A stretch of DNA of 43,292 nt from Marispirochaeta aestuarii. Its GTDB lineage: Bacteria > Spirochaetota > Spirochaetia > JC444 > Marispirochaetaceae. Every line of letters starts with the position of its first letter. Position 1 is the stretch's first letter. The stretch lies in NCBI RefSeq assembly GCF_002087085.1, contig NZ_MWQY01000028.1, forward strand, positions 1 through 43,292, in the 5' to 3' direction. Below the pieces are notes generated by a model. The model was not told the DNA's origin, ran no database searches, and saw nothing but the letters and a program-made list of their open reading frames with translations. This document shows, in pieces, positions 1 through 8,794 of the stretch. Made by a program: the position numbers and the translations under genes.

Positions 1-13
1 GTCTGATACTGAT

Positions 14-361
14 TTAATGCAGGGTCCTCGCTGGTTTGTGAGAAATGCGGGCTAATTCGGGATGCTTGTATTCAATCCTATATTCTGATGTGCGTCCGGC
101 ATTCCGTTTTGATAATTCACTTTTTAGCAATAATGTATTTTCATCGTCGACAATATCAAAAATATAAAAACCAATCTTATTGATAGGAATACCTAGAATT
201 TTAGAAGCAGATTGATTGATAAAAACGACTTTTCCCTTTGAATTAAGGATTATCATACCTTCTTTCATATTATCTACAACTTTCTGATATTTCGCCTTTG
301 ATTGCTCAATTATTTTGAGAGTTTGCTTATTTTTTATGATAACGTACAATAACTTGCGCAA
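14..361 (-). pseudogene. PAS-domain fragment of an IS-disrupted membrane sensor (3' part)
   Basis: This is the downstream half of a sensor gene split by the insertion sequence at 362-1653. The readable part has a basic linker, then a PAS core (VVDNMKEGMIILNSKGKVV, INQSASKILG, IFDIVD), so it should have been a cytoplasmic signal-input domain. The only start codon is a TTG inside the target duplication, which is an artefact of the insertion. Joining codon 361 to codon 1661 of the other half gives one continuous frame. The PAS ends abruptly after about residue 100 and the tail (ELARISHKPARTLH, stop at 14-16) is unlike any PAS C-terminus, so a second truncation or element end near positions 20-60 is likely. 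No kinase or GGDEF output domain remains in the window. Seen: frame continuity and PAS motifs. Inferred: loss of function. Confidence 0.7.
354..361. repeat. Target-site duplication, left copy (TTGCGCAA)
   Basis: TTGCGCAA here is repeated exactly at 1654-1661, on the other side of the transposase gene. Eight bases is a usual duplication size for the IS256 family. The duplicated octamer is itself a perfect palindrome. Confidence 0.8.
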
Positions 362-1653
362 ATTGAATTGAGATAAAAAAAGTCCTCAATCTGACGATTG
401 ATTAAGTACCACCAAAACCAAGTCAGAAAGAGGACTATATGAACAGTAAGATTATCGAGATAAATGAGGAAGAAGTCAAAAATCATTTGGGAGAATTTGT
501 ACGGGAAACAGTCGAAGAGACGTTGAATGCTATGTTAGATGCTGAAGCTGAGCAATTGCTCAATGCCCAGAAGCATGAGAGAAGCGCTGAACGGAAGGGA
601 TATCGTGCCGGCCATTATGACCGAAAACTGTTGACCAAAGCCGGCGAAGTTACCCTTCAGATGCCGAAGCTAAAAAAGGTCACCTTCGAAACAGCCATCA
701 TTGAACGTTACAAGCGCCGAGAGATTTCCGTTGAGGAAGCGATGGTGGAAATGTACTTAGCAGGAGTGTCAGTACGGAGAGTCGAAGACATCACGGAAGC
801 ACTCTGGGGAGCAAAGGTGTCACCGGGAACGATCAGTAATCTTAACAAGAAAATATACGAGGAGATCGAGAAATGGCGAAAGATGCCACTCAAGAGTCAT
901 TACTCTTATGTGTATCTCGACGGAATCTGGATGAAGCGTTCCTGGGCTGGTGAAGTACGCAATGTCTCTGTTCTGGTTGCAATAGGAGTCAATGAGGAGG
1001 GATTCCGGGAGATTATCGGGGTTGCTGAAGGAACCAAGGAGGATAAGGACAGCTGGCAACGGTTCCTGCGGTATCTCAAGGAGCGAGGCCTGGAGACTGT
1101 TGACATGTTCATCTCTGACAAATCCCTAGGTCTGGTTGAGTCGATACCAGAGTTTTATCCCGAGGCACGTTGGCAGCGCTGTGTTGTGCACTTCTACCGG
1201 AATGTCTTCAGCTTTGTTCCTCATGGCAAAGTGAAAGAAGTCGCGACAATGCTGAAGGCTATCCACGCCCAGGAAAATAAAGAAGAGGCTGTACGGAAAA
1301 AGGACCTCATTGTCCAGAAGCTGACAGACATGAAACTTCATAAAGCAGCTGCTTTGGTTCGGGAAGGATCCATCGAGACCTTTTCGTATTATCATTTCCC
1401 GGTGGAGCACTGGAAGCGTATCAGGACTAATAATGGTCTTGAGAGAATCATGCGAGAGATCAGAAGGAGGACCAGAGTAATAGGTTCATTTCCGGATGGA
1501 GAATCTGCCCTGATGCTGGTCGCGGCCCGGCTGCGTCACATCTCAGGCTCAACCTGGAGTGAACGGAAATATTTGAATATGGACCTGATGATTGATTTCG
1601 ATCAAGAGGAGCAAGTCTCATAAGTAAATTCTTCAGATTGAGGCATAAAGAAT
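362..1653 (+). mobile_element. IS256-family insertion sequence
   Basis: The element is about 1.29 kb, bounded by the TTGCGCAA direct repeats, and carries a single transposase gene. Near each end lies the inverted motif CCTCAATCTGA (384-394 on the plus strand, its complement at 1633-1643). The motif is 22 bp from the left boundary but only 10 bp from the right, so the terminal inverted repeats are asymmetric. The ends themselves were placed from the duplication and from restoration of the host reading frame, not from a recognised named element. Confidence 0.8.
439..1623 (+). CDS. IS256/Mutator-family transposase
   Basis: A full-length 394-residue DDE transposase that moves the surrounding element by cut-and-paste or copy-out. 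The catalytic triad is visible as Asp161 (VYLDGIW), Asp227 (FISDKSLGL) and Glu335 (NNGLERIMREIRRR). The family motif WQRCVVHFYRN (Cys248, His251) lies between the second Asp and the Glu, as expected for the Mutator class. The N-terminal 80 residues hold the usual helical region ending in RKGYRAGHYDRKLLTKAGEV. An AGAAAGAGGAC stretch before the ATG can serve as ribosome binding site. The gene is intact, so the copy may be active. Gene length and motif order are normal for the family; nothing suggests a passenger gene. Confidence 0.95.
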   Translation: MNSKIIEINEEEVKNHLGEFVRETVEETLNAMLDAEAEQLLNAQKHERSAERKGYRAGHYDRKLLTKAGEVTLQMPKLKKVTFETAIIERYKRREISVEEAMVEMYLAGVSVRRVEDITEALWGAKVSPGTISNLNKKIYEEIEKWRKMPLKSHYSYVYLDGIWMKRSWAGEVRNVSVLVAIGVNEEGFREIIGVAEGTKEDKDSWQRFLRYLKERGLETVDMFISDKSLGLVESIPEFYPEARWQRCVVHFYRNVFSFVPHGKVKEVATMLKAIHAQENKEEAVRKKDLIVQKLTDMKLHKAAALVREGSIETFSYYHFPVEHWKRIRTNNGLERIMREIRRRTRVIGSFPDGESALMLVAARLRHISGSTWSERKYLNMDLMIDFDQEEQVS

Positions 1654-1661
1654 TTGCGCAA
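1654..1661. repeat. Target-site duplication, right copy (TTGCGCAA)
   Basis: Exact second copy of the octamer at 354-361. Deleting 362-1661 (element plus one copy) puts codon position 1661 of the upstream fragment in register with 361 of the downstream fragment. Confidence 0.8.
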
Positions 1662-2021
1662 GATTATTGACACTACCTTTTTTATCAGTAGGTCCTTAAA
1701 TGAACCTATTATATAGGCAATGGAACAATTGAGCGCAATACTGATGGATAGTAAAAAAAATGGATTGGCGGTTACCACAATCATATACTTGTCAGCAATT
1801 GTCGGAAATACAATTAGTATCGATACAAACCCAATGATTAAACCTGCGAGAGTATAGAGAAATGCAAACAGAACTGAAGGGATTGCTATAAACAACATAT
1901 GAGCAGGAGAAAAAACATCTATTTGTATAATGAGGAAAATTCCAACCAGATAGAGAGTAGAAAATATTACAAATAGTATTTTCTTATATTTATCTACGGT
2001 ATCTATTAAACAAATCACCAT
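1662..2021 (-). pseudogene. Membrane N-terminus of the IS-disrupted PAS sensor (5' part)
   Basis: The first 120 codons of the interrupted sensor. They encode a short cytoplasmic start and about four hydrophobic helices (ILFVIFSTLYLVGIFLII, FIAIPSVLFAFLYTLAG, IIGFVSILIVF, FFLLSISIALNCSIAYIIG), a membrane-sensor layout of the MASE type in general form. The frame then runs into the insertion sequence and stops at 1602. A GGAG sits about 4 nt before the ATG at 2021. With the element removed, the helices continue through VVSIILRKLLYVIIKNKQ into the PAS domain, giving a 235-codon product. The sequence is AT-rich like its neighbours up to about 6250. The ligand and output are unknown. Confidence 0.7.
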
Positions 2022-2401
2022 CCATCTCCGTCTGACTTAATTCATCTTGTTCTGAGAGTTACCTATCGATACTTCCGTTTTATCCTAGTATCGTCACCCG
2101 AATCGGACCGGGTAAGAAGAAATTTGTAAAATCAAAGTGGGTTGATGAATAGGTTCTGCGATTTTCTGTATATTCTTGCTCCGGCAGTAGAATTCAATTT
2201 TATCGGATAAGATTCATCTGAATACAACAGGTTTATTGATCTACACAAAAGACCAGACGGTGGCCGTAAAAACGGAGATACAAATGTATGAACTGTGTTC
2301 CCGTATTCATCTCTGACCCATCCTAAACGGTGAAGACAACCGGAATCTACCACGGGAGATTGAACTATGTCACTATCTTGCGCATTAGAAACGTATTGAT
2401 C
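2022..2401. other. Non-coding gap without a supported gene
   Basis: About 380 bases between the broken sensor and the next histidine kinase gene. A 42-codon plus-strand frame (2191-2316), read only from just after a stop, gives a natural-looking peptide (LSDKIHLNTTGLLIYTKD and following), which may be a relic of a gene. A minus-strand frame across 2132-2353 has arginine/serine-rich composition and no motif. I see no RNA gene, terminator or clear promoter. Confidence 0.4.
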
Positions 2402-3610
2402 TCAATAGGGATTAAGATCCCCGTAATATAAATTATGCTCTATTGGCAATACAATTGTGAACTTTAATCCATAGTTACTATCCACCTGTATAGTTCCTCC
2501 TAGTCCACTTACCACCCGGGTGATAATGAGAAGACCTGTCCTTGCTGAAAGGTCTTCGATGCTATGAATTGTATGCAGAGCCTCTCCGTTGTCTCGATAA
2601 ACTATATAAAGGTCCCTATTTTTTAAGAAAACATCAATATTTATAACAATGTTCGAATCTCTTGGTACAGCATGCTTCAGACTATTATTTATCAGCTCTA
2701 CCAGGACTAAACCAATTTCCAGTGCCGGCTTTGTATCCAGGCGTAGGCCTTCAACGGTAGAATTAATTGTAACCTCAGGTTCTATCCGCATGGTATTTTG
2801 GAATAGATTGTCAAAATAGTACGATAGCTCGACAAATCTATAGGCACCTTCAGTATACAGTGCCTCATGAAGATACATGATTGCATCAACCTTCGCTCTC
2901 AGATCGTCAAGAATATGATTTTGGGGACTATTGTCATGTTTTTTTTCAAGGTTGATGATCGAGCTGAGGATGATCAAATTATTCTTAATGCGATGATTAG
3001 ATTCCTTGAGCAACAATTTATCGAGCTGGCTTAATCTCTGAAGCCGTTTTATGTTGAAATGCAGGAGATATGCGATTCCCATTGGAAAGATATGGAAGAA
3101 AGTAGTGGATAATGCTAGAGATACAAGGAGATCCTTCTGATAGTACAGAAAGGAGAACGTTATAACATTGATCAATGAAACGAGTGCATAGCTATGGAGT
3201 AAAACAATCCATCGTACAGTAAGTCCAGACAGAAATGCAAAAAACACCAAAATCGTTAAGAATAGATCAGCATCATAGGGAAGATGTTCGTTGATACCAG
3301 GAAAGAGGATCATCCTGCACTGCAATAGTATTCCCAATACAGTGACCTCCAATAAAACCCCCGCGTCATACTTACCCTTAAGTATCAGAAGGAATGACCC
3401 TAATGAAATCCCTGCCCATAAACTTGTAACAGGTAAAACCATAAAATCTGCTCTTGCAAGAGAAAAGGACATGTAAATTATTGTCGTTAGAAAAAATACT
3501 AATGCCAGCGACAAACAGGCTTCAATTCGTCGCTTGTCAATTTCGTCAATATCCGCATAAGAGGAAAAGACATTTCGCGCCAGATCATTCCAGATACTAC
3601 CTAATTTCAC
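2402..3610 (-). CDS. Membrane histidine kinase, HisKA_2/HWE-like
   Basis: A 402-residue integral membrane sensor kinase. Residues 30-185 form about six hydrophobic helices with no large external domain, so the signal is sensed in or at the membrane. The dimerisation/phosphoacceptor segment is LLLKESNHRIKNNLIILSS with His206, the form typical of HisKA_2 kinases. The ATPase domain follows, with the N box ELINNSLKHA (Asn308/309), the G1 box YRDNGE (Asp340) and a C-terminal G2-like GLLIITRVVSGLGG. No receiver domain or response regulator lies next to it, so the partner is unknown. The start is a GTG at 3610 with a strong GGGAGG six bases upstream. The AT-rich composition matches the neighbouring IS-containing region and suggests shared foreign origin. 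Confidence 0.88.
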   Translation of the reverse strand: MKLGSIWNDLARNVFSSYADIDEIDKRRIEACLSLALVFFLTTIIYMSFSLARADFMVLPVTSLWAGISLGSFLLILKGKYDAGVLLEVTVLGILLQCRMILFPGINEHLPYDADLFLTILVFFAFLSGLTVRWIVLLHSYALVSLINVITFSFLYYQKDLLVSLALSTTFFHIFPMGIAYLLHFNIKRLQRLSQLDKLLLKESNHRIKNNLIILSSIINLEKKHDNSPQNHILDDLRAKVDAIMYLHEALYTEGAYRFVELSYYFDNLFQNTMRIEPEVTINSTVEGLRLDTKPALEIGLVLVELINNSLKHAVPRDSNIVINIDVFLKNRDLYIVYRDNGEALHTIHSIEDLSARTGLLIITRVVSGLGGTIQVDSNYGLKFTIVLPIEHNLYYGDLNPY

Positions 3611-3858
3611 TTTTGCCTCCCAGCATAAAACCGTGCGTTTTATACACAGAGATTAATTTTAACACATTTTATCTAATGTATCTATTATCTTTTTTCTGTA
3701 TATTTCTCTGATTTTCAAAAATGGGACGCTTTTTTTCTCTTGTGTTCTACAGGGGCAATAAACATTACTGCATCGCGATTACGATGTACGGAATGAGATT
3801 GGGAAAGTAATGGCATATTATTTTTTGAAGAAGATCTACCTGGTTAATCGACAGATAG

Positions 3859-6093
3859 CTATTCCAGTTTGAATCGATCGATTTTTTTGCGAAGAGTTTC
3901 AATGCTCTCCTTGTTGGTACGGCTTATGTCGTTAACATGATTAACTGCTTTGTTTATCTGCTCCGATCCGCTTGCCATCTCAATCATGCTTGAAGCTATC
4001 TGATCAGCAATGTTATCAAGAATTTGTAATTTTTCTCCCACACCTGTTACCCCCTCCCTGATATAATTGGAGGCCTCCTTGACGTTAGAAGTTATTTCGT
4101 TGATCTGTTCAATAGCCTCGAGAATCTGGGTTCCTCCTGTATTCTGTTCAGCCATCGCCCTCATTATTACTGATTCCTGATCATGTACAATATCAGTTAA
4201 ATCGACAACTTTCTCGAACTTTCTTTGCGCTTCCATAGACGTCTGACTTACCATCTCTATAGATTCTTTAACGGAATTTAGCATACGGATTATTGCTTTC
4301 CCCTGTTGATCAGACTGCTCTGAGAGTTTACGGATCTCGTCTGCTACAACTGCGAATCCTTTACCTGCTTCTCCGGCGTGAGCGGCTTCAATCGCAGCAT
4401 TCATAGAAAGAAGGTTTGTCTGGTTGGCAATATTCTGAATTATTTCGCCGGCTTCTATAAGGGTTTCCGAATTGTTTTCAATTTTCTGTATCAGCGAGGC
4501 TACACCATCCATTTCGTATTTGCCGTTTTCTGCGGCATCCTTAAGTTCGGAGACTGAACGATCGTTTTTCTCCAGAATACCTGTGACGGATGTAATGTTC
4601 GCGACCATCTCTTCTATTGATGAAGACGATTCAATAACGTTTGCAGATTGTTCTTCAATCAGGGAGTTGAGATTGGCAATGCTTTCAGCAATCAGTTTAA
4701 AGGTTTCATGTGCTTCGCTTACCCTGTCGGATTGTAGTGCAGTCTGGCTTTTCACGCCGTTAACATTGGCAGCGATCTGGGTGATAGACGCTGCGGTTTG
4801 AATCATGCTTGATGAAAGTTCTGACCCGATCTCATTCATCGCGATTGTTTCCCGCCTGAATGCGCCGACCATCTCGGCTATTGAGGATATGGTCAGATTA
4901 AAATATCTGGATAGTTGACCTATTTCATCTTTACTCCGGCTGTTGAGCCGCCGGGTAAGATCTCCTTCTCCTTCAGATATGTCCTGAAGTGCAGTCACTG
5001 CCCGACGAAGAGGAACAGTGATGGATGTGCTTACAAACAGAAGTATTAGAATAAACAGGAAGGTTCCGGATATAAAGATCGATATTATTATTTTTGCGAA
5101 CCCGAGAGCGTTTGCGTAGAGTTCATGCGAAGGTACGACTGTTCCGTAAAACCAGTTTGTCTCAGTTCGACCAATGGAAAAAGGTACGTTAGTTTTTGTT
5201 GTCATTGATTCAAGTGATTCGGACCAGGCTTCACCGGAAGTAGCCTCTCCCCCTTTGATGGAATTAATCAGCGCCTGACCTGTATCCTTAACAAACTCAC
5301 CAATAATTTTACCTATCCGATCGCGATCGGGATGTGTTACCACAAGCCCTTCTGCTGAGACAAGGCGTCCGAAGCCAGTGTCGAAAAAGACAAGGTCGGA
5401 CAGATGAGATTGAAGATGATCGAGGGAGAGATTAATCCCCACAATACCTGCAACTCGATTGGCATTATCGTATATCGGTACGGAAAGACTCGTCAGCCAT
5501 CTCGGCTTTCCTTTAAGCTCATATATGTAGGGTTCCGCGGCGGCTTCTTTTTTGTTGTTTAGCGGGACCAGGTAGTAGTTCCCCTCTCCCGGCTGTGTGT
5601 ACCCCGTCAGTGGCTCATATTCAATTCTACCGGAATCGGATCTGTACCAGTACGGTATAAAACGCCCCGTTTCGTCGTAGCCTGGTAATCCTTTGTAGAA
5701 TGAGTCGCTTGCGTCCAGGGTGTTTTCTTCCCAGCAGGTCCATGCCCCTTGAAAGTCTTCGTTCTTTTCGACAACCGTTTTAAGTATTCCCGAAAACAAC
5801 GTTCGCCTTTCTTCAACCGGAATATTTTCCCAGGTGGAGAATACGCTCGCGAGGGTTCTGGCGGTTTCCAGAGCAGTTTCCATTTCAAGTTTGGCGATAT
5901 TAGCTTTCTCTGCTGCGAGGGATTCCATGTATAACAGGGCGCTTTTTTTGTCGTTGTTATATACCAGGGTCGTCATTACAGTCGCGGTCAGTGTAAACAC
6001 AACTATTACGGATAGGGAAAGAAGGATGGTAAGCTTGTTTCTCAGATTCCAGAATGACCTGCGTTGTCCCGCTTTATGCTGTACGAATACCAT
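3859..6093 (-). CDS. Methyl-accepting chemotaxis protein with dCache sensor
   Basis: A 744-residue transmembrane chemoreceptor that controls CheA from the inner membrane. Order of parts: TM1 at about 22-45, a large periplasmic double-Cache domain ([48 protein letters not shown]), TM2 at about 330-355, a HAMP domain, and the long signalling coiled coil. The conserved hairpin tip [20 protein letters not shown] lies around residues 560-585. No C-terminal CheB/CheR tether pentapeptide is visible. The dCache domain usually binds amino acids or other small molecules; the ligand cannot be told from here. The ATG has AAGGA five bases upstream, and a promoter is called at 6129-6157. Somewhat AT-rich compared with the chemoreceptor at 14418. 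Confidence 0.95.
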   Translation of the reverse strand: MVFVQHKAGQRRSFWNLRNKLTILLSLSVIVVFTLTATVMTTLVYNNDKKSALLYMESLAAEKANIAKLEMETALETARTLASVFSTWENIPVEERRTLFSGILKTVVEKNEDFQGAWTCWEENTLDASDSFYKGLPGYDETGRFIPYWYRSDSGRIEYEPLTGYTQPGEGNYYLVPLNNKKEAAAEPYIYELKGKPRWLTSLSVPIYDNANRVAGIVGINLSLDHLQSHLSDLVFFDTGFGRLVSAEGLVVTHPDRDRIGKIIGEFVKDTGQALINSIKGGEATSGEAWSESLESMTTKTNVPFSIGRTETNWFYGTVVPSHELYANALGFAKIIISIFISGTFLFILILLFVSTSITVPLRRAVTALQDISEGEGDLTRRLNSRSKDEIGQLSRYFNLTISSIAEMVGAFRRETIAMNEIGSELSSSMIQTAASITQIAANVNGVKSQTALQSDRVSEAHETFKLIAESIANLNSLIEEQSANVIESSSSIEEMVANITSVTGILEKNDRSVSELKDAAENGKYEMDGVASLIQKIENNSETLIEAGEIIQNIANQTNLLSMNAAIEAAHAGEAGKGFAVVADEIRKLSEQSDQQGKAIIRMLNSVKESIEMVSQTSMEAQRKFEKVVDLTDIVHDQESVIMRAMAEQNTGGTQILEAIEQINEITSNVKEASNYIREGVTGVGEKLQILDNIADQIASSMIEMASGSEQINKAVNHVNDISRTNKESIETLRKKIDRFKLE

Positions 6094-6128
6094 ATTAATC
6101 CTTAATAATAATCATTATGATCTGCAGC

Positions 6129-6157
6129 AGTATAATCGGTGTACATATTTAACGCAA
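6129..6157 (-). promoter_or_regulatory. Probable sigma70-type promoter of the dCache chemoreceptor
   Basis: On the minus strand TTGCGT (6152-6157) and TATACT (6129-6134) are 17 bp apart, about 35 bp before the gene start. No sigma28 spacing (TAAA-N15-GCCGATAA) is seen. Confidence 0.45.
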
Positions 6158-6279
6158 GATCCTCTGCACTGTTAAATCGGAAATAACTTCCGAGATTCTT
6201 TGCCTGAAACAGGTAAACATGATATCGTTTCTTGTCTGTATCTTCGCTGGGGAAATCAAATTACCTACTAACCATTCGT

Positions 6280-7362
6280 TCATGCCCCGTTCTTTAAAAA
6301 GCGGTAGATCTCGTCAGGTTCCGGGGGGCAGCCCTTTGCAAAGGAATCGGCTCCCTTGAGGCAGATGCCGACACCGATTCCGGAGACCCGTGTATCCCGG
6401 TAGCCCTGGCCGATGTGAACCGGGCTGTGCGGCAGATTATCCTCCTTTTCCAGGAAGGAGAGGGCCCGCATGAGGGAGGCGTAGCAGGCGCTGCAGGCGC
6501 CTTTCTCGTTTATGTGCTCCTTGAGGCGCCAGGCGGGTACGCTGCGCTGGATTCCTTCCACCGCTTCTCCCTTGTTCAGGTAGCGGAGCCCCGTATCGTC
6601 GGAAAGGAGGCTCCCGATTCCCAGCTCAGCCGCCTTACCAATATAGGCCACCTCCTCCGGCTGAAGCCCCAGGAGCCCTGCGGCGTAGGAGTCGATGAGA
6701 ACCGGATCGATCCCGGCAAAAAAGATGTTCATGGGGACGGGGTTTCCTCCCTCCTCGTAGTCGGGGTCTCCTTCAAGGCCGTCCACCAGGATCAGGTCTG
6801 CCCGGATTATCTCGTTAAGGTCCGCAATGGGCTGGTGAAGCCCCATTCTGTGGTAGCGGCGCTTTTCGCTGTCGGGAATACAGCCCTTCATGTTTTTCAG
6901 GGCGCAGGTCAGCAGGGTCTGACAGTGGCCCTTCAGGACGGGCATATTGATCAGCCGGTCCAGCTGAAGGATGGAGCTGCAGATCCGGTATTCGCCCCTG
7001 CTGGCCTCCATTTCAACGGAGGAGTCCTTCTGCAGGTCCACCAGGGGAACACCGTATTTTTCGGATAGTTTTGTATATCCGCAGACCTTGAAGGCCCGCC
7101 GGGTGCTGTCTCCCACCCAGGATCCCTCCAGAATCTGGAGACGGCGGAAGCCCTGTTCCTGTAAAAAGGAGATTACCCCCGCCACAAAGGCTGGATGGGT
7201 CGTCGCACCGGAGGAGGCCTTTTTGGCCACCACCAGATTGGGCTTGAGGCCGATCAGCTCTTCCCTGTCCCAGTTCTGCCACTGCCGGGACTGGCGTATC
7301 AGTTCCCGGCCCGCTTCGAAGGGATCGGTGCCGAACCAGTGTAGAATCTCGTTTTCCCGCAT
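6280..7362 (-). CDS. DUF362-domain protein with C-terminal four-cysteine region
   Basis: A 360-residue protein of the DUF362 family (function unproven; related to proteins once annotated as Fe-S cluster proteins). The family core is clear: IGLKPNLVV, GATTHPAFVAGVISFL, MPVLKGHCQTLLTCALKNMK, RADLILVDGLEGDP and IDPVLIDSYAAGLLG. After about residue 280 a short extra domain carries Cys290, Cys293, Cys334 and Cys345 (CSAC, GVGICLKG, KGCPPEPDEI), which could hold a metal or Fe-S cluster. I chose the ATG at 7362 because AAGGAG precedes it; an upstream ATG at 7473 in the same frame adds 37 low-quality residues and has no such site. It diverges from the MFS carrier across about 96 bp. Its role is unknown; ligation- or reduction-type chemistry on a small molecule would be a guess. 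Confidence 0.85.
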   Translation of the reverse strand: MRENEILHWFGTDPFEAGRELIRQSRQWQNWDREELIGLKPNLVVAKKASSGATTHPAFVAGVISFLQEQGFRRLQILEGSWVGDSTRRAFKVCGYTKLSEKYGVPLVDLQKDSSVEMEASRGEYRICSSILQLDRLINMPVLKGHCQTLLTCALKNMKGCIPDSEKRRYHRMGLHQPIADLNEIIRADLILVDGLEGDPDYEEGGNPVPMNIFFAGIDPVLIDSYAAGLLGLQPEEVAYIGKAAELGIGSLLSDDTGLRYLNKGEAVEGIQRSVPAWRLKEHINEKGACSACYASLMRALSFLEKEDNLPHSPVHIGQGYRDTRVSGIGVGICLKGADSFAKGCPPEPDEIYRFLKNGA

Positions 7363-7442
7363 AGCTGTAACTCCTTGCTTCCAGTGTACAGAGGATGCTT
7401 TTTTCCGTCCACCGGGGGCTGTTCTTTCCCCTGGAATTGTCC

Positions 7443-7458
7443 TATTATCTGCTTCGTT
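7443..7458 (+). promoter_or_regulatory. -10 box giving a likely leaderless mRNA for the MFS carrier
   Basis: TATTAT at 7443-7448 lies ten bases before the ATG at 7459 and no Shine-Dalgarno is present. The -35 region is poor, so the call is tentative. Confidence 0.35.
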
Positions 7459-8640
7459 ATGAGTACCGGCCAATCCCCCGCTGTTCCCACCCGCTTTCCT
7501 CTGGGTTCCACCCTGCTGGTGGTAAACGTGTTTTTCATGACCTTTGTCGCCCGTGCCATCCTCTCACCCCTGCTTTTGACAGTCCAGGAGGAGATGGGAC
7601 TGTCCCATGCTGAAGGGGGCGGGCTTTTTCTGGTAATTTCCGCAGGCCTGATGACCAGCATGCTCCTGTCCGGTTTTATTCTCAAATTCATCACCCACCA
7701 TGTGAACATAGCCCTTGCGGCGTGTCTTTCCGGCTCCGCCCTGTATCTGCTCTCCATGGCAAAGGATCCCGCTCTCTTCCGGCTGGGGCTCTTTTTTCTG
7801 GGTGCGGCCTCGGGGCTCTATCTTCCTTCCGGCGTCGTAACGATCACCGAGATAGTCCCTGCCCGTCAGCGGGGTATGGGGATCGCCTTTCACGAGGTGG
7901 GGCCGATCCTGGGCTTCGCTTCTGCGCCGTTTTTCGCTGAGTTGGCCCTCCGTTTCGCCGACTGGCGCAGCTTTCTGCTTATTCTGGGGACGGTGACCAT
8001 CAGTTCCGGTATTATCTATGCCCGGTTTGGAAGGGGAGGAAGCTTTCATGGTACTCCGCCCCTCTGGTCCGAACTGGCCCTCATCATCCGGCAGCGGGAT
8101 TTCTGGATTATCGCCTTCTTTTTTATTCTGGCCCTGGGAGCCGAGGCCGGAATATACTCCATGCTTCCCAGTTATCTGATTGTGGAGAAGGGGATTGACC
8201 GGGCTTTCGTGAACTCCATGGTCGGTACGTCCCGTCTGACCGCCCTCCTGATGATCTTTACCTCCGGCTACCTGGCCGACCGTTTCGGATACAAGCGGGT
8301 AATTGCGGCCGTGCTGCTGAGCTGCGGGACGGTCACCGCCGTCCTCGGTATTGCAACCGGGGTTCCCCTGATCGCCGCGGTGTATCTTCAGCCCATGCTG
8401 GTGTGCGCATTCTTTCCGGCGGGGTTTATCGCCATGTCGGGGGTCAGCGGTTCCCGTCAGCGAAACCTTCCCGTTTCCCTGACCATTCCCCTTGCGTATC
8501 TCTTCGGAGGCGGGATGATCCCGGCGCTTATCGGGCGCCTGGCTGAGCAGGGGGCCTTCGGCGCAGGATTCGTTTTCGCGGGAATACTTATGGCAACGGG
8601 GGCAGTGCTCGTACCCTTTATGAAGACCCAGGTACGATAA
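7459..8640 (+). CDS. Major facilitator superfamily transporter
   Basis: A 393-residue inner-membrane carrier with about 12 hydrophobic helices in two halves. The loop after helix 2 lacks the usual acidic-basic motif A, but GYLADRFGYKRVIAAVLL in the second half is a good motif A equivalent, and helix 4 has a GAASGLYLPSGVVTITE stretch typical of the family. The first possible start at 7375 adds 28 residues rich in Cys, Pro and Phe that look non-coding; the ATG at 7459 begins a normal N-terminus just before helix 1. The substrate cannot be assigned. It is transcribed away from the DUF362 gene, and a terminator follows at 8652-8694, so it appears to be monocistronic. Confidence 0.85.
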   Translation: MSTGQSPAVPTRFPLGSTLLVVNVFFMTFVARAILSPLLLTVQEEMGLSHAEGGGLFLVISAGLMTSMLLSGFILKFITHHVNIALAACLSGSALYLLSMAKDPALFRLGLFFLGAASGLYLPSGVVTITEIVPARQRGMGIAFHEVGPILGFASAPFFAELALRFADWRSFLLILGTVTISSGIIYARFGRGGSFHGTPPLWSELALIIRQRDFWIIAFFFILALGAEAGIYSMLPSYLIVEKGIDRAFVNSMVGTSRLTALLMIFTSGYLADRFGYKRVIAAVLLSCGTVTAVLGIATGVPLIAAVYLQPMLVCAFFPAGFIAMSGVSGSRQRNLPVSLTIPLAYLFGGGMIPALIGRLAEQGAFGAGFVFAGILMATGAVLVPFMKTQVR

Positions 8641-8651
8641 TTCCCGGACTG

Positions 8652-8694
8652 CTCTGAAAATACCACGTTTTCAGAGGTATACCCTCTTTTTTTT
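8652..8694 (+). terminator. Rho-independent terminator with two overlapping hairpins
   Basis: A perfect 9-bp stem CTCTGAAAA/TTTTCAGAG (8652-8660 with 8668-8676) overlaps a second stem AGAGG/CCTCT (8673-8677 with 8683-8687) that leads directly into a run of eight T (8687-8694). The two stems share bases 8673-8676 and cannot form together. Confidence 0.65.
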
Positions 8695-8732
8695 CACCCT
8701 CTAAAAGTCATAACGATTCCTAAAAACCGCAG

Positions 8733-8762
8733 TTGACATAATCAGGCCTTAGCACCAATACT
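8733..8762 (+). promoter_or_regulatory. Promoter of the encapsulin operon
   Basis: Consensus TTGACA (8733-8738) and AATACT (8757-8762) are separated by 18 bp, giving a leader of about 25 nt that contains AGGAGG before the first gene. Confidence 0.7.
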
Positions 8763-8794
8763 GTAGGGAGACCTATTATCAGGAGGAAAAAGAT

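Noticed and set aside
2132-2353. A 73-codon minus-strand frame in the gap before the histidine kinase
   Set aside because: No motif, no ribosome binding site and biased composition; the opposite strand reads at least as well, so neither is called a gene.
7363-7473. N-terminal extension of the DUF362 protein
   Set aside because: The AAGGAG lies before the ATG at 7362, and the extension is low in conservation-like features and overlaps the divergent MFS upstream region.
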